Below, in pieces: positions 43,548-53,575 of a stretch of DNA of 64,000 nucleotides. Origin of the DNA: CALFBG01 sp045110315 (GTDB taxonomy: Bacteria > Bacteroidota > Bacteroidia > Chitinophagales > Saprospiraceae); the NCBI GenBank assembly GCA_045110315.1, contig JBGCFY010000074.1, positions 9,353-73,352 of the forward strand, in the 5' to 3' direction. How positions within the stretch are numbered: the stretch's first letter is position 1; every line of letters begins with the position of its first letter. The notes below the pieces were generated by a model. The model searched no databases. It was not told the DNA's origin and saw only the letters and a program-made list of their open reading frames with translations. The position numbers were made by a program, and so were the translations under genes.

Positions 43548-43988
43548 TTAACAACAAGCAATCTTATTTACACGTCGCTCGTGTCGTCCGCCTTCAAATT
43601 CGGTACTAATAAAAATATCGACCATTTTTAACGCCAATTCTTCTGAGACAAATCGTACGGGAAGTGCTAAAATATTTGCATCGTTATGTTGTCTTGCCAA
43701 GCTGGCCAAATCTTCTTTCCAAGCGATTGCAGCTCGAATACCTTGGTGCTTATTGGCCGTCATCGCAACACCGTTGCCACTCCCACACAGGATAATGCCG
43801 AGGGCTGCTTCTCCGGCTTCAACGTGATTCGCAACGGGATGAATAAAGTCGGCATAATCGACGGATTCTGTTGAATTTGTTCCTAAGTCGAGTACTTGAA
43901 TTCCTTTCGTTTCAAGTAAATTAATAATGCTGTTTTTGTATGGAAATCCAGCGTGATCACATCCAATAGCGATGGTTTTTTTTTTCAT
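43548..43988 (-). CDS. rpiB: Ribose-5-phosphate isomerase B
   Basis: 146 residues from the ATG at 43988 (MKKKTIAIGCDHAGFPYKNSI), the size and start of RpiB; a longer frame begins at 44033. GCDHAGF is the conserved phosphate-binding/His motif and LGIILCGSGNGVAMTANKHQGIRAA contains the active-site cysteine. It interconverts ribose-5-phosphate and ribulose-5-phosphate in the pentose phosphate pathway. Divergence to RpiB-like allose-6-phosphate isomerase cannot be excluded. Confidence 0.92.
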   Translation of the reverse strand: MKKKTIAIGCDHAGFPYKNSIINLLETKGIQVLDLGTNSTESVDYADFIHPVANHVEAGEAALGIILCGSGNGVAMTANKHQGIRAAIAWKEDLASLARQHNDANILALPVRFVSEELALKMVDIFISTEFEGGRHERRVNKIACC

Positions 43989-44040
43989 CTTTGAAATAAT
44001 AAATTGAGCTTGTGTAATAAAGTCTTTGTCCAAATAAAAA

Positions 44041-44071
44041 TGTGGATACCGCTAAGATAACGGTATCCACA
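44041..44071 (-). terminator. Terminator of the DUF2723 gene
   Basis: TGTGGATACCG (44041-44051) and CGGTATCCACA (44061-44071) form a perfect 11-bp stem; on the minus strand TTTTTATTT follows. A second inverted pair (AGCGAT/ATCGCT, about 44078-44115) lies next to it. Confidence 0.75.
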
Positions 44072-44146
44072 TAAATAAGCGATTCTTTTAAGGAAATCCT
44101 ACGTGGATTCATCGCTTTAGTAAAATTTAAGCCTCAGGACTCATGC

Positions 44147-47100
44147 TTAATTCGGCAACGGCACTTGAGAAGGATCTTGGAAGTCAATAAACATTTCATT
44201 GAATTCTTTCTCCAACTCGGTATCTTTCTGTTGCTTGACCAATCTCATGATGTTATCTTTATTTTGCATCATTAAGGCAATGTCTCGCTGGAAAGCCGCC
44301 CGTGCATTATCGTCGATGGAAGTAAAGAAATATAAGTGTTCCATGACTTCGTTGGCTAAGATTTTTAAGTGCGGTTTAGCTTTTTCGTAAGCACCTGCGT
44401 TGACGTAATTGAGCATCATTTGGAACGTAATATTATCGTACTGGAAGTTCATATGAGGGAAAGCCTCAAAATACTGATCCATCAAATCAATTGCGCCCTG
44501 CTTATCTCCCTTTTCTACCATTGCTTTAGCGGTACGTAAGAAAACTAAAGTTTGCATTTGTACACTGGGTGCATAACTTCGATCCACAAATAAATGCTCT
44601 TTGTCAAAATTACCCCAACGGAACTTATCAATAATGTTCTCCTTTACTTTATCCGTATCTACGCTACCCATTCCAACTAAACCGTACTGTCGATCTTGTC
44701 GAGCTTGTTCTGGGGATTTGTTGGGACGAAGTGGCACCAATCGAGAACCTAAACCTTCCAATCGTAAATAACTACCCAAACCTTGCAGGGATTCTTCTCT
44801 ACAAGTAACGGCAAAATAAATTGGTCGTTCCCAAAGATTAGATTGAATAATATCTAGTACAGCAATATCTCCTTTGAGTAATTGTGATTTACCACCACCG
44901 TAGCCAAAGTTAATTCGATCAACAATATTGGCGGTATCTTTGATGCTGACGGCACCACTATTAATCGCTTGTTGCTTATCGACTGGAATATAGAACTTAC
45001 GTGCTGGCAAGTACGTTTCCAACTGACCTCTTAATTGCGTAGAAAAATCAGTAGCTAAGTGCTTGACGGCATCACCAAGTGCCATGCGTCGGGCTTCGCT
45101 ACCTTCCTGAATAATAAATGGAATTTGATTTCTCTTCTTCCCGCGATACGCCGTTCGGGGAATGGTCATTTTGATGGCTTCGGAATCATTTACCTTCCGT
45201 CGCAATTGGTCAATGTACCAATCTACTGCAATCAGACTTAGGTTAACGACTCTGACATCTGTACGAATCTTTTCTACTTCCTGTGCATACCACAATGGAT
45301 AGGTATCATTATCACCGTAAGTGAAAATAATAGCATTAGGAGCACAAGAATTTAAAAAGTTTGTGGCATAATCTCTTGAACCCGTATGGTGTCTTCTAGT
45401 ATGATCATCAAAATTTTGAAAACCCATTACTACCGGAGCAAGCATTACGAGCGCAACCGCAAGCGGTGCGGCAATACTTGTATTCATTTTACTTCTAAAT
45501 ATTTCGAATAAGGCCAAGACGCCCATTCCTATCCAAATACAAAAAGTAAAGAAGGAACCAATTAATACGTAATCTCGCTCTCGTGGTTCGTGTGGAGGTT
45601 GATTCGAATAAATGATAATTCCAATTCCTGTAATGATGAAAAGTGCCAATAAGCCGAGTGCATCTTTACGAGATTTACGGAAGTGAAAGAAAATACCGAT
45701 TAAACCAAAAATGATCGGTAAGAAGTAATATTTATTTCTGGCTTTATGTTCCACCATGGAAGTTGGCAACTGACTTTGATTGTATAGTCGCGCACTATCA
45801 ACAAAGGGAATTCCAGACAACCAGTTCCCACTTTTTACATCATTAGGATGATATCCTTGTTCTCCGTTTTGCCTTCCCGCAAAATTCCACATAAAGTAGC
45901 GGAAGTACATATGACCAATTTGGTAACGAAGGAGAAAGCCTATATTTTCCAATTGAGAAGGTTTTCCCGTTTTTCCTTTGGCTCGCCACTCCCGGTCGTA
46001 CAATTGCGGACGACTCTGGGTGTAATCTCCCATTCTTGGCAAGAGCATTTTATCTTTTGAATCAAAAACGTATTCAATTTTTTGATCAACAATTTCGTAA
46101 CGATCGCCTACTAAACCGTAGCGTGGCGTAGTTTCTGTTTTTCGTGGTTTCGCACCGTACCAAGGACCATATAAAAACGGTCGCTCTCCGTATTGTTCCC
46201 GATTAAGGTAAGGAATCAAACGCATGACATCGCTCGGCGCGTTCATGTTAATTGGCGTATTGGCGTTTGCTCGAATGACGACGACTCCAATGGTGGAGAA
46301 GGCAACGACCACTAAAGACAATCCAACGATGATTTTTTGTAAAGTTGCATTTTGCGTTTTATGCGCGTAGCGCAAGCCAAAAAAGATAGCAGAACCGATA
46401 ATGATAACAACGGGAATTAAGCCAGAGTGCGGCGGTAACCCCATTCCATTGACGGTCAATAATTCCATTTTACTCCAAAGCGTCGGAATGCCGATAATCA
46501 CAAATAACTGAATGACGGAAATCGATAAAACACCTACTGCGGCGGCGATTCCCATTCCTAGCCAACTATGATCTCTAAATTTTTTGAAATAATAAAATAA
46601 GGCTAACGCAGGGAAAGTTAACAAACTCAGTAAGTGTACGCCAATGGATAACCCTGCTGCAAAAACAGCAAAAATCAACCAACGATCGGTCTTAGGCGTA
46701 TCGGGCAAATAGTACCACTTGATCATCGCCCATAAGGTTAGTGCGGTAAAAAAAGTAGACATGGCATAAACCTCACCTTCCACCGCGGAGAACCAAATGG
46801 AAGAAGAAAAAGCTGTAGCCAGACCTGCTGCAACTCCTGCACCCGCTAAGGCTAAGGCTTCTGCACTATCAGGTACTTTGACACGTCCCAATAAGGCTAG
46901 TTTTCCCAACATGATCGTACACCACGCAACAAACATGGCGGTAAAGGCAGAATAAACGCCCGAGGATAAGTTGACGGCGAAGGCAATATCTTGGGGATCA
47001 TCGGAGATTAGCTCGGCGACCCAAGTAAACATTCTACCTACAATTAGAAAAATAGGGGCTCCCGGTGGGTGAACGACCTGTAGCTTGTAAGCTCCAGCAA

Positions 47101-47215
47101 TAAATTCACCACAATCCCATAGGCTTCCCGTTCGTTCAACCGAAAGATAGTAGACAATAAAAGCGATGGTGAAAACGATCCATCCTGCTATATTGGTAAT
47201 CCTTTTAAAATTCAT
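44147..47215 (-). CDS. DUF2723 (GT117-like) polytopic membrane protein
   Basis: 1022 residues. The N-terminal half has roughly a dozen membrane helices. ERTGSLWDCGEFIAGAYKLQVVHPPGAPIFLIVGRMF is the hallmark of DUF2723, a glycosyltransferase C-like family classed with protein mannosyltransferase-type enzymes. A large soluble C-terminal domain contains IIFTYGDNDTYPLWYAQEVEKIRTDVRVVNLSL and ends in TPR-like helices. It probably transfers sugars from a lipid-linked donor at the periplasmic face; acceptor unknown. A likely minus-strand -7 element TACATTTG lies at 47395-47402, about 180 bp upstream. Confidence 0.85.
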   Translation of the reverse strand: MNFKRITNIAGWIVFTIAFIVYYLSVERTGSLWDCGEFIAGAYKLQVVHPPGAPIFLIVGRMFTWVAELISDDPQDIAFAVNLSSGVYSAFTAMFVAWCTIMLGKLALLGRVKVPDSAEALALAGAGVAAGLATAFSSSIWFSAVEGEVYAMSTFFTALTLWAMIKWYYLPDTPKTDRWLIFAVFAAGLSIGVHLLSLLTFPALALFYYFKKFRDHSWLGMGIAAAVGVLSISVIQLFVIIGIPTLWSKMELLTVNGMGLPPHSGLIPVVIIIGSAIFFGLRYAHKTQNATLQKIIVGLSLVVVAFSTIGVVVIRANANTPINMNAPSDVMRLIPYLNREQYGERPFLYGPWYGAKPRKTETTPRYGLVGDRYEIVDQKIEYVFDSKDKMLLPRMGDYTQSRPQLYDREWRAKGKTGKPSQLENIGFLLRYQIGHMYFRYFMWNFAGRQNGEQGYHPNDVKSGNWLSGIPFVDSARLYNQSQLPTSMVEHKARNKYYFLPIIFGLIGIFFHFRKSRKDALGLLALFIITGIGIIIYSNQPPHEPRERDYVLIGSFFTFCIWIGMGVLALFEIFRSKMNTSIAAPLAVALVMLAPVVMGFQNFDDHTRRHHTGSRDYATNFLNSCAPNAIIFTYGDNDTYPLWYAQEVEKIRTDVRVVNLSLIAVDWYIDQLRRKVNDSEAIKMTIPRTAYRGKKRNQIPFIIQEGSEARRMALGDAVKHLATDFSTQLRGQLETYLPARKFYIPVDKQQAINSGAVSIKDTANIVDRINFGYGGGKSQLLKGDIAVLDIIQSNLWERPIYFAVTCREESLQGLGSYLRLEGLGSRLVPLRPNKSPEQARQDRQYGLVGMGSVDTDKVKENIIDKFRWGNFDKEHLFVDRSYAPSVQMQTLVFLRTAKAMVEKGDKQGAIDLMDQYFEAFPHMNFQYDNITFQMMLNYVNAGAYEKAKPHLKILANEVMEHLYFFTSIDDNARAAFQRDIALMMQNKDNIMRLVKQQKDTELEKEFNEMFIDFQDPSQVPLPN

Positions 47216-47394
47216 TTAGTTTTTATTTACTAGCGAAAGCCCTTGTACTTTTAGATTAAAAACGGCGATTGGAATAACTCAGGAAAGTAGGGGAATTATT
47301 TCAAAACAAGTTTCTCATTAAACGATTTAAGTACAAGCACTTATAATGAGTTATTTAAATTTTCACAACTTTTTATAAGAACTGCAAATGTAAC

Positions 47395-47402
47395 AAAATA
47401 TT
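47395..47402 (-). promoter_or_regulatory. Likely promoter -7 element of the DUF2723 gene
   Basis: On the minus strand TACATTTG matches TAnnTTTG. No clear -33 element. The gap 47216-47704 contains no gene; it holds a short TAAGTACAAGCACTTA remnant (47328-47343) and a small CTGATT/AATCAG hairpin near 47447. Confidence 0.4.
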
Positions 47403-47704
47403 GTAAGTCTTTGTAGCCCTTAACTTTGAATTCTAGGCACAAGTTCTGATTATGCAAAAATCAGGCTAAATATGCTATATTTTTACTATATGAGGTAAAA
47501 TTAGTTGCAAAAAATCGTGGGAACTAAACGAAATTAGATCGAATGGATAGGTTCTTTGCCTGTTGCTTCTATTTTTCTTCTTTTGGAAGGCTAGCATATT
47601 AGCTAGGAAAGTCGACTATTGACTAGAAAACTCATTCTCAATTGGCATTCCTTCGAATTTTAAAACAACTAGAGCCTCGTAGCGAATAGTTGCGCTTGAA
47701 GTGG

Positions 47705-47712
47705 TATCTTTG
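47705..47712 (+). promoter_or_regulatory. Likely promoter -7 element before the DUF4834-like gene
   Basis: TATCTTTG, 16 bp before the ATG at 47728. Confidence 0.45.
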
Positions 47713-47727
47713 CGAAAAAATTGGCTA

Positions 47728-47877
47728 ATGATTAAGTTTATAACGATCGGAATTTTGCTTTTTTTACTTTATCGACTCGTTTTTCAATCGACCTTGCCTG
47801 CGGGGAAGTCGAGAGAAGTTCTAGATGATAAATTGATAGAGGAAGATGATTACATTGATTACGAGGAAATAGATTAG
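47728..47877 (+). CDS. Small single-helix membrane protein, DUF4834-like
   Basis: 49 residues. One N-terminal membrane helix (MIKFITIGILLFLLYRLVFQS) is followed by a short linker and a strongly acidic tail (LIEEDDYIDYEEID). This resembles the small DUF4834 proteins of Bacteroidota, in which an N-terminal helix with LLYR precedes a charged tail. A promoter -7 element lies just upstream and the pseudouridine synthase gene follows after 39 bp. Function unknown. Confidence 0.55.
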   Translation: MIKFITIGILLFLLYRLVFQSTLPAGKSREVLDDKLIEEDDYIDYEEID

Positions 47878-47916
47878 TCTATAAGTCTGTAAATAGCCAC
47901 TAAACGTAAAATTAGT

Positions 47917-48597
47917 ATGATTGACAATATTGGAGACCTTATTATTTACAAAAATAATCAACTTATTGCTTTTGCTAAGCCTCCATTATTGGGCGTGCAG
48001 CCAGATAAAACGGATGATAAGTCTTTGTTAGACTTGGCCGAAATTTATTGTAAATCAAAGTTACAGCTCATTCATCGTTTGGATCGACCAGCAAGTGGAG
48101 TTGTTTTATTTGCTAAAAATAAAAAGGCACTGGCGAAATTAAATGCTCAATTTCAAGAACGTACGGTAGATAAAACTTACCTCGCCGTAGTTAAAGAAAA
48201 ACCAGCGGAGTTAAAGGGAACTTTAGTCCATTACCTAATGAAAGATGCGCGCAAGCACAAAGCGATTGCGCATACGGAAGAAGTAAAAGGCGCTCAACGT
48301 GCAGAATTAAGCTACGAAATATTAGCGAGCAGCGAGCGCTACCATTTATTGAAAATTAAATTGATCACAGGACGATTTCACCAAATTCGAGCACAACTTG
48401 CCGCGATAAATTGTCCCATCAAAGGAGATGTAAAATATGGATTTCGCCGTGGAAACAAAGATCGATCGATTCATCTTCACGCTTTTTCTTTAAGTTTCAA
48501 ACATCCTGTAACCAAAGAGAAAGTCACTTTACAAACACCGCCACCCCAAGAAGTAATTTGGGATGCTTTTGCAGCGGATTTACCCAAAGAAAAATAA
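47917..48597 (+). CDS. RluA-family pseudouridine synthase
   Basis: 226 residues. LIHRLDRPASGVVLFAKNKKALAKLN contains the catalytic aspartate in the HRLDxxxSG motif. LLKIKLITGRFHQIRAQLAAINCPIKGDVKYG is the family's second motif. No S4 domain is present, as in the RluA/RluC short forms. It isomerises uridine to pseudouridine in rRNA or tRNA; the target site cannot be told from sequence. The next gene, thiL, begins ~50 bp downstream. Confidence 0.9.
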   Translation: MIDNIGDLIIYKNNQLIAFAKPPLLGVQPDKTDDKSLLDLAEIYCKSKLQLIHRLDRPASGVVLFAKNKKALAKLNAQFQERTVDKTYLAVVKEKPAELKGTLVHYLMKDARKHKAIAHTEEVKGAQRAELSYEILASSERYHLLKIKLITGRFHQIRAQLAAINCPIKGDVKYGFRRGNKDRSIHLHAFSLSFKHPVTKEKVTLQTPPPQEVIWDAFAADLPKEK

Positions 48598-48648
48598 GCA
48601 ATTGCCTCAAACGATGAGCAGTTGTCAAAATATCAAAATTAGAATATC

Positions 48649-49686
48649 ATGGTAAACGATTTTGGAAAAAGAACAGACGTCAACGAGTTAGGAGAGTTTG
48701 GAGTGATTGATCATCTCACCAAGAGTTTTGTCAATCGGAATGCTTCTACCTTGAAAGGTGTAGGCGATGATGCGGCGGTGATTGAAACGAAAGATGGCGT
48801 CAAATTAGTTTCTACCGATTTTTTGGTGGAAGGAATTCACTTTGATTTGATGTATATGCCATTGAAGCATTTAGGTTATAAAGCCGTCGTCGTTAATCTC
48901 TCGGATATCTATGCGATGAATGGCACTCCAGAACAAATTACGGTTTCGATCGCTATTTCGAATCGGTTTTCGGTGGAAGCGTTGGAAGAATTGTACGAGG
49001 GTATAGCAGCGGCTTGTAAATATTATAAAGTAGATCTCGTTGGTGGAGATACGACCTCTTCTCCGAAAGGACTTGTAATTAGTGTGACGGCGATTGGACA
49101 AGGAAAAAAAGAAACAACGACGTATCGGAGTACGGCTAATGTAGGTGATTTACTTTGTGTGACTGGAAATTTAGGAGCGGCTTACCTTGGATTACAATTG
49201 CTCGAAAGAGAGAAGCAAATCTATTTATCTAACCCAGGGGTACAACCAGACTTAGAAGGACAAAATTATCTAGTAGGACGACAGTTGAAACCGGAAGCGC
49301 GAGTTGATATGATTGAGTTGTTCGCAAAATCGGAGTTGGTTCCAACGTCGATGATCGATATTTCGGATGGTTTAGCTTCGGAGGTTTTTCACCTTTGTAA
49401 GCAATCAAAAGTTGGTGCATTCGTTGAGGAAAGTGGCGTACCCTTACATCCAGATACAGAATTGCAAGCCATTAATTTTAAATTAGATCCGATTACTTGT
49501 GCATTGAGTGGTGGCGAAGATTACGAATTGTTATTTACCATTGCTCCGGATCAAATTGAAAAAATAAAATACCTGCCAGACATTTATATCATGGGCGAAA
49601 TGGTTCCCGCTGCGGATGGAATTAATTTGCATACCAAAGGTGGTAACGTGCATGCCATCAAAGCACAGGGCTGGCGTCATTTTTAA
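48649..49686 (+). CDS. thiL: Thiamine-monophosphate kinase
   Basis: 345 residues. GVGDDAAVIE, VSTDFLVEGIHFD, LSDIYAMNGTPEQITVSIAI, DLVGGDTTSSPKGLVISVTAIG, DISDGLASEV and ALSGGEDYELLFT are the metal- and ATP-binding motifs of ThiL. It phosphorylates thiamine monophosphate to the diphosphate cofactor. No other thi gene is near. The MutS-like gene starts 50 bp downstream on the same strand. Confidence 0.93.
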   Translation: MVNDFGKRTDVNELGEFGVIDHLTKSFVNRNASTLKGVGDDAAVIETKDGVKLVSTDFLVEGIHFDLMYMPLKHLGYKAVVVNLSDIYAMNGTPEQITVSIAISNRFSVEALEELYEGIAAACKYYKVDLVGGDTTSSPKGLVISVTAIGQGKKETTTYRSTANVGDLLCVTGNLGAAYLGLQLLEREKQIYLSNPGVQPDLEGQNYLVGRQLKPEARVDMIELFAKSELVPTSMIDISDGLASEVFHLCKQSKVGAFVEESGVPLHPDTELQAINFKLDPITCALSGGEDYELLFTIAPDQIEKIKYLPDIYIMGEMVPAADGINLHTKGGNVHAIKAQGWRHF

Positions 49687-49736
49687 GGAAAAAACTGCGC
49701 TAATAGTCAAGGTGTTCGCGGAAAAGAACTAAAACC

Positions 49737-51314
49737 ATGGAGCTAGAAACGATCAAGGCTAAGCCGAAAGATAGTTTTAACTTTGCCGTCATTCAAGAAT
49801 ATTTTTCGTTGAATGATATGGAGACAACGGAATACACCTTGAGTGATCGCTCGGTGGAGGATTTAGATTTCCATGATTTCTTTGCGTCTATTGATCGAAC
49901 GACTTCTGCCGTTGGGCAACAATATTTATATGATCGATTACGGCGGTTGGAAACGAGTGAAGCGAAAGCGGCGGCATTGGAAAGCGAATTGAATTTTTAT
50001 ACTCAGGATGAAAAGCGTACCGTTGCGCTGCAAAAGATTTTATCGCAATTGTCGACGAGTAATGACTATTATTTTCCCTTTTTGATTTTTGGCGATTTGC
50101 CACCACGGCTTAATTTTTTCAGTGTCATTCGGGTGCTGCAAATGATTACCTTCCTCAGTATTTTTGCGAGTATTTTTTATCCCAGCTTTTTATTATTGCT
50201 AATTTTGATTTTCGGGATTAATCTCTTTCTGCATTATTGGCACAAAATGCGGATTGGTAATTTTGCGGCGATCTTTGCGCGACTGGTACGACTAACCAAA
50301 ACGGCGAAGCAACTCTTGGTATATACGCAACCAGAAAAAGGTATTGACGCAACGCTTACCAAACAAATCCACCAAGTAGAAAAACTAACGGGGAAAGTGT
50401 TATTACTCAAAACGGAAAACTTGCAGGGTAATGAAATTACTTCGCTCATCTGGTATATTTTTGAGTTATTCAAAATTATCACGTTAACGGAAATTAGTAC
50501 TTTTCATACGGTCGTTGATGACATTCAAGTTGCCCGACCGGCGATCAAATCTTTATTTGATTTTATTGGAAAAATTGATCTGCGACTTTCGATTAACCGC
50601 TTGCGTACGGAGTTGCCGTTTTACAGCCAGCCCATTTTCACGGCGGCACAAAAAGAGATGGAACTAGTCGGGATTTATCACCCTTTAGTTAAAAACTGTG
50701 TTGAGAACGATTTACACTTGGTAAATAAAAGTTTGTTGCTGACGGGCTCTAATATGTCTGGTAAAACGACCTTCATTCGCACGGTCAACCTCAACCTGAT
50801 TGCGGCACAAACGATGAATACTTCTTTTAGCAAAAAATACCGCGCACCGATTTTAGCCATTGCCAGTTCGATTCGAATTACGGACGATTTGCAAGAAGAC
50901 AAAAGTTACTACATGGAAGAAGTCGCCGCGATTGGTCACTTAATTGATTGCGCCGAACAAGCACCACAGTTCCTCTTTACCATCGACGAAGTTTTTAAAG
51001 GCACCAATACGATTGAACGCATCAGCGCCGCCAAAGCGATCCTTGCTTACCTGACTCAAAAAAATAATATCGTGTTTGTTTCTACACACGACATCGAACT
51101 GACCGAACTCTTATCCGACACATACGAATTGCACTATTTTCAAGAAAGTATTGCCGACGAAAAACTATCCTTTGATTACAAAATTAAGCAAGGCGCCTTG
51201 AAGCAAAAAAATGCGATTCGAATTTTAGAAATCGCTGGTTATCCAAAAGAAATTTTAGCGGAAGCGAGAAGGTTGACGGTGAAATTTGAAGCGGAGAAGA
51301 CGGGGAGGTTGTAA
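49737..51314 (+). CDS. Membrane-associated MutS-like ATPase
   Basis: 525 residues. The C-terminal half is a MutS-type ABC ATPase: LTGSNMSGKTTFIRT (Walker A), YYMEEVAAIGHLI, FLFTIDEVFKGTNTIERISA (Walker B) and VFVSTHDIEL. The middle carries two membrane helices (VLQMITFLSIFASIFYPSFLLLLILIFGINLFLHYW), and the N-terminal part has a core-like SAVGQQYLYDRLRRLE. It lacks the mismatch-recognition domain, so it is not MutS itself. This is a Bacteroidota-type MutS-related membrane protein of unknown substrate. A hairpin follows. Confidence 0.8.
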   Translation: MELETIKAKPKDSFNFAVIQEYFSLNDMETTEYTLSDRSVEDLDFHDFFASIDRTTSAVGQQYLYDRLRRLETSEAKAAALESELNFYTQDEKRTVALQKILSQLSTSNDYYFPFLIFGDLPPRLNFFSVIRVLQMITFLSIFASIFYPSFLLLLILIFGINLFLHYWHKMRIGNFAAIFARLVRLTKTAKQLLVYTQPEKGIDATLTKQIHQVEKLTGKVLLLKTENLQGNEITSLIWYIFELFKIITLTEISTFHTVVDDIQVARPAIKSLFDFIGKIDLRLSINRLRTELPFYSQPIFTAAQKEMELVGIYHPLVKNCVENDLHLVNKSLLLTGSNMSGKTTFIRTVNLNLIAAQTMNTSFSKKYRAPILAIASSIRITDDLQEDKSYYMEEVAAIGHLIDCAEQAPQFLFTIDEVFKGTNTIERISAAKAILAYLTQKNNIVFVSTHDIELTELLSDTYELHYFQESIADEKLSFDYKIKQGALKQKNAIRILEIAGYPKEILAEARRLTVKFEAEKTGRL

Positions 51315-51321
51315 TTGGAGA

Positions 51322-51354
51322 ACTACGCTGAGCGGATTAGTGACTCAGCGTAGT
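51322..51354. terminator. Hairpin after the MutS-like gene
   Basis: ACTACGCTGAG (51322-51332) pairs with CTCAGCGTAGT (51344-51354). It sits between convergent genes; no clear T run. Confidence 0.5.
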
Positions 51355-51372
51355 GAAGAGAATGTGTTTTTG

Positions 51373-52050
51373 TTACTTTGCTTTTTTAGGAGTTTTGAGA
51401 GCGAGTAATTCTCTAGGAGATTTTAGCCGCAAACTTAGTAATTGCTCAATCAAACTGTCGGCTGCTTTTGCAGTGCGTTCTCGACGGGCAGTTAGAATTC
51501 CTTCAATCACTTTGTATATGCTAATGATGTTGTCAAAGTATTCAATTGCCTCCAAACTTTTAGCATCAAGCGTAAATAAGTTTATTAATGGAGCATCTTT
51601 CAGTTTTATCTCCTTCAAAGTAGTTGTTTCTTTAATGTAGCTGTCTAAGGATTGATGAATGATATTGAGTGCTGTTAAGTATTTTTTAGTTTTTTCATCT
51701 TTTTCATCTTTTTCATCTTTTCCGCCTTTAACTTTCTTGTCTAATCGGTTATATAATTTTAAGTTATTTTTTTGTTGACGAATATCCATTGTTAATTGGG
51801 TGATAAATTGGTCAACTTGTGTAGATAAGACCTGATATTTTTTTAAAACATTAAATACTTCTGTAGGACGATTCTGTCGTAGCGTATCATCCATTAAAAT
51901 AGTACTTAGCTCGAATTCTGCCGTGGTTTTGAAGTAGACGAGTTCGCTGGCTAAGCCTAGCTTTTTGATTTTTTGACTATAAGCAGTCGTTACATTTCCC
52001 ATTATAAAGAATAGGAAAACTAAACTATAAAAGAAGATTGATTTTTTCAT
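51373..52050 (-). CDS. Secreted hypothetical protein
   Basis: 225 residues. An N-terminal signal peptide (MKKSIFFYSLVFLFFIMGNVTTAYS) is followed by a helical, charged domain with a Lys/Asp/Glu repeat (KDEKDEKDEKTKK). No family recognised. It lies 112 bp downstream of the poly-Gln gene in the same direction, and both sit next to a two-component system, so they might be regulated together. Confidence 0.6.
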   Translation of the reverse strand: MKKSIFFYSLVFLFFIMGNVTTAYSQKIKKLGLASELVYFKTTAEFELSTILMDDTLRQNRPTEVFNVLKKYQVLSTQVDQFITQLTMDIRQQKNNLKLYNRLDKKVKGGKDEKDEKDEKTKKYLTALNIIHQSLDSYIKETTTLKEIKLKDAPLINLFTLDAKSLEAIEYFDNIISIYKVIEGILTARRERTAKAADSLIEQLLSLRLKSPRELLALKTPKKAK

Positions 52051-52161
52051 ATTTGATTTCTTGAAAGTTATAAAACTTAGGCTGTTAATGACATAAGTGT
52101 GGCTGTGCTCTGGTTAACCAGAGTATAATTTTTTTTACTAAAAAAGGTTATTTATTTATTA

Positions 52162-52818
<657 letters not shown>

Positions 52819-52908
52819 GAGATTTTATTTTTTTTAATTAAAAGGGTTATAAATAATTATCAATACAAAGTTACACTTAGCTTGATCTCCGTGAACTATA
52901 ACTTTTGT

Positions 52909-53541
52909 TCAGTCAAAATCTCTTCCCAAGTATTTGTTGATGGCTTCGGTCTTATTATTGACTTGTAGTTTTTTGTAAATTTGATGAATGTGTTGCTTCA
53001 CCGTACCGATAGAAATTTTAAGTTGACCGGCGATGAGTTTATAGGGCATTCCTTTACTTAGTTTTTCTAGGATTTCGGCCTGACGATTACTTAGCGTTTC
53101 GATTGGTGTTACGGTTGGTTTTTCTACGTGAAAACTATGGAGGACTTTCAGGGCGATTGATTTACTCATGGGCGCACCGCCGGTGCAGATTTCACGAAGC
53201 GCAGCAATGATTTTAGGAATCGGTTCGCGTTTTAGAATATAGCCATCGGCACCCGCTTTGAGCGCTTCAAAAACTTTTTCGTCCGTATCAAAAACAGTAA
53301 ACATCAAGAATTTGATTTCTGGATATTGTGCTTTAATTTTGAGCATACATTCGATGCCACTCATTTTTGGTAATCCAATATCCATTAAAACAACGTCGGG
53401 ACGTTGCAGTAAAATCCCGCCGAGCGCTGCTTCTGCACTCGCAAAAGTATGGAGACAATTCAGGTCACTTACTTGCTCAAGGTGTTGTTGAATGCTATTC
53501 CTAATTTCTGGAATGTCTTCTACGATGTTTACGGTTATCAT
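52909..53541 (-). CDS. NarL/LuxR-type response regulator
   Basis: 210 residues. The receiver domain includes VEDIPEIR (acidic pocket), VVLMDIGLPKMSG with phosphoacceptor D54, and ADGYILKREPIPKI. The C-terminal LuxR HTH spans ~148-205 (LSNRQAEILEKLSKGMPYKLIAGQLKISIGTVKQHIHQIYKKL). It lies 34 bp downstream of the sensor kinase gene in the same direction, forming a two-component system. Target genes are unknown; the two hypothetical genes downstream are candidates. Confidence 0.92.
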   Translation of the reverse strand: MITVNIVEDIPEIRNSIQQHLEQVSDLNCLHTFASAEAALGGILLQRPDVVLMDIGLPKMSGIECMLKIKAQYPEIKFLMFTVFDTDEKVFEALKAGADGYILKREPIPKIIAALREICTGGAPMSKSIALKVLHSFHVEKPTVTPIETLSNRQAEILEKLSKGMPYKLIAGQLKISIGTVKQHIHQIYKKLQVNNKTEAINKYLGRDFD

Positions 53542-53575
53542 AAGCCTAAGGTAGATTTTTGTTGCTGTGGTTGTA

